The notes under the pieces: model-generated | What the model was told of the DNA's origin: nothing | The model's database searches: none | Seen by the model: only the letters and a program-made list of their open reading frames with translations | Part shown: positions 41,428-49,957 of the stretch, in pieces | Numbering within the stretch: position 1 is the first letter of the stretch | Layout of the letters: each line of letters starts with the position of its first letter | Made by a program: the position numbers and the translations under genes | Source of the DNA: Fictibacillus sp. BK138 | GTDB lineage: Bacteria; Bacillota; Bacilli; Bacillales; Fictibacillaceae | Length of the DNA stretch: 63,099 nucleotides | Reading direction: 5' to 3' | Assembly (NCBI RefSeq): GCF_004216955.1 | Contig: NZ_SGXL01000004.1 | Span: forward strand, 1-63,099

Positions 41428-43827
41428 GTGGCTAAAAGAACAGAGCTCCGTCAGCAAAAGAAAAAGTCACGCTGGATCCGGCGAACTGCTATTATTACTC
41501 TCATATTTTTCTTATCCAGTGTAACATTCGGAGGTGCCATGATATATGCCTATGTAAATGGAACTCCGAAATTAACGGAAGAAGCCTTAACCGACCCGCA
41601 ATCTTCTATGATCTATGATATGAATGATGAGTTTATCACTTATGTTACAAGCAATGAGCGGAGAGAATACGCTAAAATTAATGACATTCCTGAACTTGTG
41701 CAGCAAGCGTTTATCTCAACAGAAGATACCCGCTTCAGAGATCACATGGGTGTTGATGTTAAACGTATATTTGGAGCAGCATTAGCAAACGTACAGGATG
41801 GATTTGGTGCTGAGGGTGCAAGTACAATCACTCAGCAAGTCGTGAAGAATAGTGTGCTATCACCTGATAAAACGATTAAGCGTAAAGTACAAGAAGCATA
41901 CCTTGCTATTCAGCTAGAACAAAAGTATTCAAAAGACGAAATCTTAGAGATGTACTTAAACAAAATCTATTTTGGGAGCGGAGCTTATGGCGTTGCAACT
42001 GCTTCTAAGACATACTTCAACAAACCGCTGCAAGATTTAACTCCAGCAGAAGCTGCATTATTAGCAGGACTTCCTCAGCGGCCGAGCGGATATGACCCAT
42101 TCCTGCATCCGGAAGCTGCTGAAGAGAGACGCAATACAGTTTTAAAGCTAATGTACAAAAATGGTGCCATTACAAAAGAGCAGAAAGAAGAAGCAGTTAA
42201 GACACCAGTAGAAAACTCGCTTGTTAAAGAAAAAGCTAAACGATTAAAATATGAATCTTTCATTCAGCAAGTAATCAAAGAATTAAAAGAGAAAGGCATC
42301 TCAGAGCGTGAGATCTATGAAGGCGGTCTAAAGATCTACACGACTCTGGATCCTAAAGCACAGGCACATACTGAAAAAGTTCTCTCTACAGAAGAGTTTG
42401 TGAAGTATCCTAGTGATAAGTTTAAAGCAGGTGTAGCGCTGCTCGATACGAAGACTGGCGTCATTCGTGCTCTAGGCGGAAACAGAACGAGCGGTGATGA
42501 AGATATCGCAAAAGGATTTAACTATGCTACAGACACGAAAAGACAGCCAGGTTCAACGATCAAGCCGATTCTTGATTACGGTCCTGCCATAGAAAAGTTA
42601 AAATGGTCGACATATAAGCAAATAAAAGATGAGGAATTAAAAATCGGTGACTGGGAAGCAGGCAACTGGGATGATGAATTCCATGGAGATGTTTCTATGC
42701 GGGAAGCACTCGTTAAGTCATACAATATCCCTGCAATAAAAACATTTATGGAAGTTGGATCTGAAGATGCCGTTAAGTTTGCCAATAACCTCGGTATCTC
42801 GATTAAAAATGCTTATCCCTCTTATGCAATAGGCGGATTCAGGCATGGTCCTTCACCACTGGAACTTGCAGGGGCATACACAGCCTTTGGAAATAAAGGT
42901 GTGTATCATAAACCAACAACATTGCGAAAAGTTAAATTTCCTGATGGCTATGAGAAGAAGTTTGAATCAAAACCAGTTGCAGCGATGCATGACTACACCG
43001 CATATATGGTTACTGATATGCTGAAAGACGTTGTGAAACGAGGTACGGGAACTTTAGCTGCGATTCCTGGATTAGAAGTAGCCGGTAAAACAGGCACAAC
43101 AAATATGCCTGATGGATTGGATATTGAAAAAGGTTCCAGCGATTCATGGTTTGCAGGATATACAACCAATTACACAGCAGCAGTATGGACGGGATATGAC
43201 AAGACGAACGCCGAACAATATTTAACTCCTGAGGATCAAAAAATCGCAAAATATATTTTCAAATCCATCGTTTCAGAGGTTTCAAAAGAAAAGAAAACGG
43301 CTGGTTTTGAAAAGCCCAAATCTGTAGAAGAAATCTATATTAATAAAGATACTGGCTATATCACAAAAGATAAGAATGGTTCCAACACCGTTAGAGAGCT
43401 TATTGTAAAAGGCACTTCTGTAAAAGAGCTTTTAGCTCCAATAAAAGAAAAGAAAGCGCCAAAGAAGAAAGAATCAAAAAAGAATGAAGACAAAAACAAA
43501 GAAAAAGAAAAGAAAAAGGAAGAAGACTCTAAACAAAAAGAAGAAGAAAAAAGAAAAGAAGACGATGACAAGAATACAGATCCTCCTCCTCCAACTGAAC
43601 CTAAAGGAGATGATGGGGCTGATCCTCCACCACCACAGGATGACGAGCCGGACGATCCCGGAACAGACCCTGAACCAGAGGATCCGCCAACAGAACCTGA
43701 AGATCCAGAAGAGCCTGAGCCGGAACCAGACACACCTCCAACAGATCCGCCAGCAGAAGGTGATGGCACAACTGAGGCTAACACAACAACCACAGACACT
43801 ACAAACACTCAAACTAAAACAAATTAA
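41428..43827 (+). CDS. Class A penicillin-binding protein (PBP1A family) with long acidic tail
   Basis: This 799-residue bifunctional enzyme has a short basic N-terminus, one membrane anchor, a GT51 glycosyltransferase domain (EDTRFRDHMGVD, GASTITQQ, LEMYLNKIYFG) and a transpeptidase domain (PGSTIKP, SYN, GKTGTT). After about residue 680 the tail is a Lys/Glu-rich stretch followed by a Pro/Asp/Glu/Thr-rich stretch ending in a Thr/Asn run. The GTG at 41428 follows AAAGGAAG and gives the expected short N-terminus. It polymerises and crosslinks peptidoglycan. Confidence 0.93.
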   Translation: MAKRTELRQQKKKSRWIRRTAIITLIFFLSSVTFGGAMIYAYVNGTPKLTEEALTDPQSSMIYDMNDEFITYVTSNERREYAKINDIPELVQQAFISTEDTRFRDHMGVDVKRIFGAALANVQDGFGAEGASTITQQVVKNSVLSPDKTIKRKVQEAYLAIQLEQKYSKDEILEMYLNKIYFGSGAYGVATASKTYFNKPLQDLTPAEAALLAGLPQRPSGYDPFLHPEAAEERRNTVLKLMYKNGAITKEQKEEAVKTPVENSLVKEKAKRLKYESFIQQVIKELKEKGISEREIYEGGLKIYTTLDPKAQAHTEKVLSTEEFVKYPSDKFKAGVALLDTKTGVIRALGGNRTSGDEDIAKGFNYATDTKRQPGSTIKPILDYGPAIEKLKWSTYKQIKDEELKIGDWEAGNWDDEFHGDVSMREALVKSYNIPAIKTFMEVGSEDAVKFANNLGISIKNAYPSYAIGGFRHGPSPLELAGAYTAFGNKGVYHKPTTLRKVKFPDGYEKKFESKPVAAMHDYTAYMVTDMLKDVVKRGTGTLAAIPGLEVAGKTGTTNMPDGLDIEKGSSDSWFAGYTTNYTAAVWTGYDKTNAEQYLTPEDQKIAKYIFKSIVSEVSKEKKTAGFEKPKSVEEIYINKDTGYITKDKNGSNTVRELIVKGTSVKELLAPIKEKKAPKKKESKKNEDKNKEKEKKKEEDSKQKEEEKRKEDDDKNTDPPPPTEPKGDDGADPPPPQDDEPDDPGTDPEPEDPPTEPEDPEEPEPEPDTPPTDPPAEGDGTTEANTTTTDTTNTQTKTN

Positions 43828-43831
43828 TCAC

Positions 43832-43871
43832 AAAAAAGTAACCCTGAAAATTATTTCAGGGTTACTTTTTT
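43832..43871. terminator. Bidirectional terminator between the PBP1 and yfhP-like genes
   Basis: AAAAGTAACCCTGAAA and TTTCAGGGTTACTTTT arms around ATTA, with A and T runs on both sides. The stop codon of the minus-strand gene is in the stem. Confidence 0.9.
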
Positions 43872-44731
43872 ATGAACTCATATAAGAATGATTCTCCATT
43901 ACGATAAAACCTTGGGTCATAGATTCCCAGCTTATCATCCTCTTCAACTACAACTACGAAAGGAGACCATTCATGAAGGGTTTTTGCTCTCGGATTCTCT
44001 TCAAACAGGGGTACAAGATCCGCTTCATCCCTCGAAATCAAACGGTGTTCAACTTCTGGCTTTATAAAAATACTGTCTTTTACAATCTCTACTTCGCTTC
44101 CATCTTTTCCGATCACCTGAAATTGAGTAGGCACAAAGCCCGCAGCGAGCGCTACATCTTCATACTTTTCTTTTGCTTCATTATAAATGATATATCCTTG
44201 AGCCGACTGGATGACAACATGTGCAATCATTAACAGCCAAACCACTCTGAATACTTTGTACCTTTCACCAGCTTCTTTTTTTCGAGAAACAATGAATCCA
44301 GCCAGCATCAAAAACCAAAACACAAAATCAACAATCGGTATCGTACCGAATGTTACACGATAGCTGGAGAATGGCTCAATATATCCCGTTCCCCATGTAT
44401 TGAAAAGGTCGCTCGTATCATGTATGAAAACAGCTAGAAGCGCCCAATAAAAAATCCGCTTGTCTTTTACTTTAAATAAAAGACGGCTTAGATAGTAAAA
44501 CACTAATCCCCAGATGGGTATTAGAAAAAATGAGTGTGTTAAGCCTCTATGCCACATCTGCTGCATGATTCGCCCTGTTTCGGTCAGATTGACCACCACG
44601 TCAATATCCGGTATTTGACTGCCTACAACTGTAGTTAACAAGAGCGCTCTTTTATGTGACTTATCCATATTTGATTTATTTGCCGCGCCATAAAGGGTTA
44701 ATCCAAATAAAGTATGCGTAATTGTATCCAT
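43862..44731 (-). CDS. yfhP: YfhP/DUF457-family membrane-bound metal-dependent hydrolase
   Basis: This 289-residue membrane protein has the DUF457 motifs DTITHTLFGLTLYG, HRGLTHSFFLIPIWG and HDTSDLFNTWGTGY (candidate metal-binding His and Asp) and about four to five membrane segments, then a soluble tail. The frame is open further upstream to 44986, but that extension is translated repeat copy D. The ATG at 44731, behind AGAGGG, is the real start. B. subtilis YfhP has been linked to regulation of yfhQ-sspE genes; its biochemical role is unclear. Confidence 0.87.
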   Translation of the reverse strand: MDTITHTLFGLTLYGAANKSNMDKSHKRALLLTTVVGSQIPDIDVVVNLTETGRIMQQMWHRGLTHSFFLIPIWGLVFYYLSRLLFKVKDKRIFYWALLAVFIHDTSDLFNTWGTGYIEPFSSYRVTFGTIPIVDFVFWFLMLAGFIVSRKKEAGERYKVFRVVWLLMIAHVVIQSAQGYIIYNEAKEKYEDVALAAGFVPTQFQVIGKDGSEVEIVKDSIFIKPEVEHRLISRDEADLVPLFEENPRAKTLHEWSPFVVVVEEDDKLGIYDPRFYRNGESFLYEFIKK

Positions 44732-44790
44732 GTGCCCTCTTTGTTTTTTTATTTGGCTGTTTTCATATTCATTGTTGCTCTTGAAAGTTA

Positions 44791-44980
44791 GTTGATTTCC
44801 GCTCCAGGCTGCTCGCTTTCCACGGGGCGTGCGGTGAGCCTCCTGCCGCTTTGCGCCATTAGGAGTCTCCACCTGACCGCTCGTCCAGTAGGACAAGGAA
44901 GGCCTCGGTAGCTTTACATCGCACGAAGAAAATGTGATTTTCCATTTTCGAGGAGTCGGCAACCTTGCGCTCCAATCAAC
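44791..44980. repeat. Dispersed structured intergenic repeat, copy D (with insertion)
   Basis: A 190-bp copy bounded by GTTGATT (44791-44797) and AATCAAC (44974-44980). It matches copy A closely on the left and at the right end. Between them, roughly 44893-44960, about 60 bp of extra sequence contains its own hairpin (GAAAATG-N8-CATTTTC). No other gene lies in the gap 44732-45122. Confidence 0.85.
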
Positions 44981-45028
44981 TTGCAAACGATGAAAATAGA
45001 AAAGAACGTTTTATTATATGGTAACGAA

Positions 45029-45062
45029 AAAAAGAACTTCTGTCTTGATAGAAGCTCTTTTC
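45029..45062 (-). terminator. Terminator after the DinB/DfsB-like gene
   Basis: AAAGAGCTTCT and AGAAGTTCTTT arms around ATCAAGAC on the minus strand, followed by TTTT. Confidence 0.75.
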
Positions 45063-45122
45063 AAAGTTTCAATTATTTCCTGAAATAATTTCCGGGGAAA
45101 TTCGACTTTATTTCCTATCGGT

Positions 45123-45611
45123 CTACACTTCCTGTTTTAATATGCTAATGCCCTTCTCTGCAAGGAATTCTTCGATTTGAGTTCTATGATGTTCATCATG
45201 TTCCACCAGACCGCTAATATATTCACATAATGTAATCATTTTCGAACCCATTTCTATTCTTTCCTGCCAAACAGTACTCGGAACTTCTCCTAACTTTTTC
45301 GCAACCACTTGGCGGCATTCAATCACTTCGTCTAGAAGCTGATTTTTAGATATACCGGATTTGGCTTCATTTGCAGCATTGCTGTTGATTTCTTCAACAT
45401 CTACTTTTTTTACCGGAATTTCAGATCCACTTACAAAATAGGCAACTCTCTCATCCCATACAAAAACATCCCATGCCTTAAGATGAGCAACAATTTCTCC
45501 AACAGACCATTTCCCATCTTTAATAGGCATCAGCCAATATTCCTCTGGCATTCGTTTAAGCTGTTGAAGCCAATTCGTAAAATTTTTGTATTGTGTCAGC
45601 ACTTCACTCAT
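45123..45611 (-). CDS. DinB-superfamily protein (DfsB-like)
   Basis: The 162-residue four-helix protein contains DGKWSVGEIVAHLKAWDVFVWDERVAYF and LVEHDEHHRTQIEEFL, the three-histidine metal arrangement of the DinB superfamily. The second-helix pattern resembles the DfsB/IRC4 branch. No substrate can be assigned. It is monocistronic. Confidence 0.82.
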   Translation of the reverse strand: MSEVLTQYKNFTNWLQQLKRMPEEYWLMPIKDGKWSVGEIVAHLKAWDVFVWDERVAYFVSGSEIPVKKVDVEEINSNAANEAKSGISKNQLLDEVIECRQVVAKKLGEVPSTVWQERIEMGSKMITLCEYISGLVEHDEHHRTQIEEFLAEKGISILKQEV

Positions 45612-45736
45612 GATTGTCCTCCTTTAATTTCAAAACTTTTTGATTTTATTTAGGGTATTGTCCCTGTCACTCCTTCTCCTGGGACATACACTATAGATGA
45701 AAGCATAAGGCACAAGAAAGAAGGAGGAATTACAGC

Positions 45737-45916
45737 ATGTTTGGAAAGAGACAACAACAACGTAACTGGGGTTACCCTGGATACGGATACGGTTGCTGCT
45801 CCCCATGTGGCGGTTATGGTTATAGCGGATATGGGTACGGCGGTGGCGGCGGAGTGTTCGCTTTGATTGTAGTGCTTTTTATCCTTCTCATCATCATCGG
45901 TGCGACGTTGAGATAG
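45737..45916 (+). CDS. YjcZ-family sporulation peptide
   Basis: This 59-residue protein has a Gly/Tyr-rich first half ([20 protein letters not shown]) and one C-terminal membrane helix ([19 protein letters not shown]), the typical YjcZ/YczN type found in spores. The ATG follows AAGGAGGAATTACAGC. CATACACTA at 45685-45693 resembles the -10 of the mother-cell sigmas E and K, but no convincing -35 is seen. Function unknown. It has its own terminator. Confidence 0.85.
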   Translation: MFGKRQQQRNWGYPGYGYGCCSPCGGYGYSGYGYGGGGGVFALIVVLFILLIIIGATLR

Positions 45917-45927
45917 AAACAGCCAGA

Positions 45928-45955
45928 GGCAAGAGTTTTAGCTCTTGCCTTTTTT
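45928..45955 (+). terminator. Terminator after the YjcZ-family gene
   Basis: GGCAAGAG-TTTTAG-CTCTTGCC followed by TTTTTT. Confidence 0.92.
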
Positions 45956-45957
45956 AT

Positions 45958-46953
45958 TTATCCTGTTTTCCGCTCTGTTAAAAATACAAAGGATTCGCCT
46001 GAGACAGATTCCTCATTACCTTTTTCTCTCTTCTTCCCTTTTTTCCTGCCTGGCAATTGATCGCTGCTTCGCTTGATTCCCTCCGCCATAAAGTTAAATG
46101 CCATGATTACAGCTGCAAAACTTAATACCGGAAAGAATACAAGCCATGGTGCAAGTCTCAACTGAGCATAATAACCTCCTAACAAGCCCGACCATTCGTT
46201 TGAAACGGAAGCCGGAATCAAAAATTCCATCCCATATTCCCTATAGATCGTTCCTCCAAAGAAAACTCCTAAAATGCCAAGATGGGCAAGCAATAATAAG
46301 ACAGCGATCACCTGCTGGACATACATAAGAACAAGCTTTGGCCATAGATGAGGCATGATGTGTTTAAACAAGATTCGGAACCTGTTACCTCCCATTAACT
46401 TGGCACTCGTAATAAATTCATTTTTCTTGATTAGGTTTATTTCTTCTTTTATCAATATGGCCGTATTAGGAACAGCAATTAGAACGATCAGCATAATCTG
46501 AAAAATGGCTTTTTCCCAAAATGTGATTTGTTCAATTGAAATAATAGGTCCTACTATAAAAAAGATTAAAAGAGCCGACGGTATATAATAGAAGGATTGT
46601 CCTAATCCTTTAATGACGGGTAGAATCTTACCGGCACTCATTAACAGGACTCCACCTAAGAAAGATAGAAATATCCTTAACAAACTAGCCACAAAGGCTA
46701 TCCCTAACGTATATTTTGCGCCTGAAATAATCTGATAGAATAAATCCGCTCCCATACGGTCGCTGCCGAACCAATACTTGCTAGATGGTTCGAATGGAGC
46801 TCTATCAACAGGTGTGATTCCTTCATAGATAATCTGATTTTCATAGATTTCATTATCCATCACATAATAATGATAAAAACTGAAACTGATCAAAGCAAAA
46901 ATGAATAAAAATCCTACAAGAAAAAAGGGGTCTTTCCAAATGACTTTTATCAT
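45958..46953 (-). CDS. ABC transporter permease, DppC/OppC type
   Basis: This 331-residue membrane protein has an N-terminal segment ending in the OppC-like signature SSKYWFGSDRMGADLFYQIISG. About six membrane helices and an EAA loop (INLIKKNEFITSAKLMGGNRFRILFKHIMPH) that contacts the ATPase follow. Its start overlaps the partner permease stop by 4 bases. No ATP-binding subunit or solute-binding protein is encoded nearby, so it must share these with another operon. Confidence 0.82.
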   Translation of the reverse strand: MIKVIWKDPFFLVGFLFIFALISFSFYHYYVMDNEIYENQIIYEGITPVDRAPFEPSSKYWFGSDRMGADLFYQIISGAKYTLGIAFVASLLRIFLSFLGGVLLMSAGKILPVIKGLGQSFYYIPSALLIFFIVGPIISIEQITFWEKAIFQIMLIVLIAVPNTAILIKEEINLIKKNEFITSAKLMGGNRFRILFKHIMPHLWPKLVLMYVQQVIAVLLLLAHLGILGVFFGGTIYREYGMEFLIPASVSNEWSGLLGGYYAQLRLAPWLVFFPVLSFAAVIMAFNFMAEGIKRSSDQLPGRKKGKKREKGNEESVSGESFVFLTERKTG

Positions 46954-47804
46954 TTTTCACCCACCCACTTATACGTAAAAATTCTCAGAGCCGTAAAGAA
47001 TAGAAACATGGGTAAAAATAATAGAAGCATAGAAATGGTAAAGATAGCCGGGTTTCCCATTTCTCTTACCAGTGTTGTAACTCCATAGATATTAAACAAA
47101 TATTCAACCATTAATAGATTAGATAGCATAAACCAGAGAATATTGCGAGATTGGTGAAAAACACTCAGCAGTGTGTTTGGAAGTACGTGCCTCCAAAGAA
47201 TACGGAATCTGCCTATCCCTTTACCCTTAGCTGTATCGATGTATTGTTTGTTAAATTCTTCTTCCATATTAAGAAGCAATATCCTTAGAATAAGCAGTGT
47301 GGGCAATACCGTTAAACAAAAGATCGGTACAAAATAAGTTTTCTGGTCATACAGAGAAACAATTTGAAACAACAGAATATTCGTTTTCTTAAAAAACCAA
47401 ATAATAAAAAACTGCATCCCTATTGCAATCAGAACATCAGGTATCGATTCGAACATAAACGAAAATACACGAATCTTATCCTTTAATCGTGCAGGAAGCG
47501 AAAAAATCACAAGAGAAAATATTAGCGCTAAGATAATAGCGATAAAAAACGCAGAAAATAGAATGGTTAATGAATATCCGATGATGCCCCAGATTTCTGG
47601 AAAGAGCGGGTAGACGCCGCTTCCGGTAAAATACATGATCTCCGATGGCTTCATCATCTCTTGAAATAGTTTTCCAATCCCATCCACATAGCTGCCCGTA
47701 TTAAATGCCATGCCTGTAAACATAAACGGAACAGAACCTAAGAGAATAATGCCGATGACCGATAAGATTAATGAAAGCAAACTATCTTTTACTATGTATG
47801 GCAT
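46950..47804 (-). CDS. ABC transporter permease, DppB/OppB type
   Basis: The 284-residue membrane protein has about six helices and an EAA-type loop (YIDTAKGKGIGRFRILWRHVLPN) near residue 195, as in peptide and nickel permeases. It is coupled to the second permease gene and lies 9 bases after the lipoprotein gene, so the three form one operon. Substrate unknown. Confidence 0.82.
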   Translation of the reverse strand: MPYIVKDSLLSLILSVIGIILLGSVPFMFTGMAFNTGSYVDGIGKLFQEMMKPSEIMYFTGSGVYPLFPEIWGIIGYSLTILFSAFFIAIILALIFSLVIFSLPARLKDKIRVFSFMFESIPDVLIAIGMQFFIIWFFKKTNILLFQIVSLYDQKTYFVPIFCLTVLPTLLILRILLLNMEEEFNKQYIDTAKGKGIGRFRILWRHVLPNTLLSVFHQSRNILWFMLSNLLMVEYLFNIYGVTTLVREMGNPAIFTISMLLLFLPMFLFFTALRIFTYKWVGEK

Positions 47805-47813
47805 AACACCCTC

Positions 47814-48314
47814 CTATTTTTTATTCATCTTTTTATATTCATTCTTCGCCAATAAATATTCTCTATTGCTGTATGGTATAACAAAAACCGTGGATGGCTC
47901 TCCTTTACAGCCATTCAGCATAAAGTTTTGATTAGAACCCCAAACGTTCAGACATTCAATTTCACCCTTAGGCATTCCATAACCAGCATAATTATTTGTA
48001 AACACTGTTTTTTCTTCACTAATAAAATGTACTTTACTAGTCACCGGCCCACCTGTTTTAGGGAAGATCGTTATTTCCAGTGTGCTTTCTTTATTTGCCT
48101 CTACATCTTCTAAAAATGAAAACATTGGCGTAAGGTGTTCGGCTTTTGTAGCACCTAAAAATAATTCTTTTTCATTATCAGACAGATTTTGAATCACAAC
48201 ATGATTCTTTTTAATCGCATCTTTCACCGTAAACTTAGGCTCTTTATCTGTTTCTTTTTCAGAGCATCCGATTAATAATACTAATAGCCCTATAGCCGTC
48301 CATAACCTCTTCAT
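47814..48314 (-). CDS. Lipoprotein of unknown function, co-encoded with two permeases
   Basis: The 166-residue precursor has a lipoprotein signal peptide with lipobox LIGC (Cys17) and a small beta-rich domain (VVIQNLSDNEKELFLGATKA, LEITIFPKTGGPVTSKVHFI). At about 150 residues it is too small for a normal peptide-binding protein (usually over 500). It may assist the permeases or be unrelated to transport. The RBS region is GAGGGGG before the ATG. Confidence 0.75.
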   Translation of the reverse strand: MKRLWTAIGLLVLLIGCSEKETDKEPKFTVKDAIKKNHVVIQNLSDNEKELFLGATKAEHLTPMFSFLEDVEANKESTLEITIFPKTGGPVTSKVHFISEEKTVFTNNYAGYGMPKGEIECLNVWGSNQNFMLNGCKGEPSTVFVIPYSNREYLLAKNEYKKMNKK

Positions 48315-48420
48315 TTAAAAGCCCCCTCTTAATTTAAAGAATGTTCGGTCTATTTATTTTATCATTTTTTACAATTATAGGAAAATTAAATCTGATTATT
48401 ACTATTAGACGAACAAAGAC

Positions 48421-48452
48421 CCCTCTTTTATTCAAAAGAGAGGCCTTTTTTT
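48421..48452. terminator. Hairpin terminator between the lipoprotein operon and the PNPOx-like gene
   Basis: CTCTTTT-ATTC-AAAAGAG hairpin with flanking GC pairs. The plus-strand side has TTTTTTTAA and the minus side TCTTTG. It serves the minus-strand gene ending at 48458. Confidence 0.65.
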
Positions 48453-48457
48453 AATTT

Positions 48458-48880
48458 TTATAATTCTAATGTTAGCGGTGAATTTTCTTCACTGTTCATC
48501 AATCTGATTAGACTTGGTTTAATTTTTAGCAGGATGTAGTTTGGGTCGTTTGGTCCATCAAAATAATGTGACATCTGCTCAGACCAAAACTTCTCTTTCA
48601 ATCCTTGATCATCTTGAATGGTTGCTGTACCTTCTACTTCTAGATATGGATCGCCATAGCCTTCGCCTTCATATCCAACCAAAAGGTGAACATTAGGATT
48701 TTCCTGGATTTCTTCTGCTTTATGTGTCTCTATACTAGTCGGTGTATAAAAGGTTAGTTCATCATGATAGAAGGTCATATATCTGGAGTGCGGCTTATTC
48801 TGTTTCACGCTCGCAAGCACTCCGGTTTGTCTTTTTTCTAATACATTTAATATTTCTTGTTTTAGTTGCTCTTTATCCAT
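48458..48880 (-). CDS. Pyridoxamine 5'-phosphate oxidase-fold protein (general stress protein 26 type)
   Basis: This 140-residue split-barrel flavin-binding-fold protein contains QTGVLASVKQNKPHSRYMTFY, VHLLVGYEGEGYGDPYLEVEG and KFWSEQMSHYF, resembling B. subtilis YdaG, a SigB-induced protein. The ATG at 48880 is favoured. The upstream region repeats TTAAAGGAGTG twice 17 bases apart, so there are two Shine-Dalgarno-like sites. No clear SigB promoter is visible. Confidence 0.82.
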   Translation of the reverse strand: MDKEQLKQEILNVLEKRQTGVLASVKQNKPHSRYMTFYHDELTFYTPTSIETHKAEEIQENPNVHLLVGYEGEGYGDPYLEVEGTATIQDDQGLKEKFWSEQMSHYFDGPNDPNYILLKIKPSLIRLMNSEENSPLTLEL

Positions 48881-48979
48881 TCCATCCACTCCTTTAATTT
48901 ACACTCCTTTAACTCTACCTTTTAGGATGGAAAATAAAACATCATGTTATGCATGCACAAATCAGACTCATCTTGAGTT

Positions 48980-49447
48980 TTAAACAGAAGCTGTTTCTTC
49001 CATCGCTTCTTCTTCCACTCTATCCATAAAATCTTGAACAACTTTATTGTTATTTTTATCACCTGCGATCTTAAGCATGACTTTGCCCAAGAAATTGATG
49101 CCTTTATTGTGTCCCGAATATATAAAGCGTGTGTTTGTTTCATCAATTTTTATTAATGTAAAGGCTGTTTCAATCTCGAAGGCCTTTCCTAGCGTAAACC
49201 CTATATGCAAGTGTTTTTTGAATTCTGTATTCTCATACCCTAGGGTCTCAACAATATAGGTTTCTACTCTTCGCCCCTCTTTATAAGATTGGCGATACGT
49301 CGAACCCACTATCCCTTCTTTCTTTTCGATTGGTGTATGTTCTACAACGTTTGGCATGATGCGCTGTAAATTTTCATCAGAAAATAGGTTCCACACGTTT
49401 TCAATATTTACCGAAATTACCCTCTCTTTATTCCATATTAACATCAT
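48980..49447 (-). CDS. SRPBCC (START-like) family protein
   Basis: This 155-residue helix-grip protein has the typical start IWNKERVISVNIENVWNLFSDE and a strand-rich middle (VETYIVETLGYENTEFKKHL, FTLIKIDETNTRFIYSGH), then a long C-terminal helix. Such proteins bind hydrophobic ligands. Its start overlaps the MerR-type gene by 4 bases, so the regulator probably controls it. Confidence 0.8.
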   Translation of the reverse strand: MMLIWNKERVISVNIENVWNLFSDENLQRIMPNVVEHTPIEKKEGIVGSTYRQSYKEGRRVETYIVETLGYENTEFKKHLHIGFTLGKAFEIETAFTLIKIDETNTRFIYSGHNKGINFLGKVMLKIAGDKNNNKVVQDFMDRVEEEAMEETASV

Positions 49448-49788
49448 TCTTCCTCCTCATTTCCCCATTTTAAAAACTGGTCGATCTCATCTATTGTGCC
49501 GTGCAATTCCTCTATTTTTTTCTGTATGTCCCGCTTTTTTTGATTAAGTATGTTCTCCAGGTTCTCAAATGATTCATCTTCAATAACAGTAATCATTTCT
49601 TGAATCGTAAAGTTGAATTTTCGTAAACTTACTAAAATCATTGCGATTAAATAAGAGCCATTATCGTAATACCGGTAATTATTCTTTGGATCAGTATAAG
49701 CAGGCTCGAGGAGTTTAACCTCTGCATAATATCTTAATGTTTCCTTGCTCAAACCTGTCATCTTTGAGAACTCACTTACTCTGTACAT
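49444..49788 (-). CDS. MerR-family transcriptional regulator
   Basis: The 114-residue protein has the MerR winged helix at its N-terminus (MYRVSEFSKMTGLSKETLRY and YAEVKLLEPAY..NNYRYYD) and a dimerising coiled coil (about 70-108). No cysteine-based metal site is present. It is coupled to the SRPBCC gene downstream and is likely its regulator. Confidence 0.88.
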   Translation of the reverse strand: MYRVSEFSKMTGLSKETLRYYAEVKLLEPAYTDPKNNYRYYDNGSYLIAMILVSLRKFNFTIQEMITVIEDESFENLENILNQKKRDIQKKIEELHGTIDEIDQFLKWGNEEEE

Positions 49789-49957
49789 CCGTTATTCACC
49801 ACCTGCAACTCCATCATAAACCGTGTTGTGCACCACAGAGTCAAAACTTTTTTCTCATCTTTTTATAGTCTTCCTCAAAGAAGCTGAATTTCCCTCTTAA
49901 TAAAAAGGATTCAGTGCTGGGATAAGAGAATAGTAAACCTTTATAGGAGGTGTTAGT

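Noticed and set aside
43356-43808. A Ser/Gly-rich 150-codon frame and a Trp/Phe-rich 112-codon frame opposite the PBP tail
   Set aside because: They are composition artefacts of the low-complexity Lys/Glu and Pro/Glu-coding strand; no ribosome-binding site and no domain pattern.
44732-44986. An 85-residue N-terminal extension of the yfhP-like protein
   Set aside because: It is translated repeat copy D. A similar string of residues appears when copy A is translated near tex, so it is not protein-coding. The ATG at 44731 has a proper ribosome-binding site.
45071-45115. A possible fifth phased array with TTTCC cores near 45075-45115
   Set aside because: Intervals are 13 and 22 bp with only three units, so it does not meet the regularity seen in the other four.
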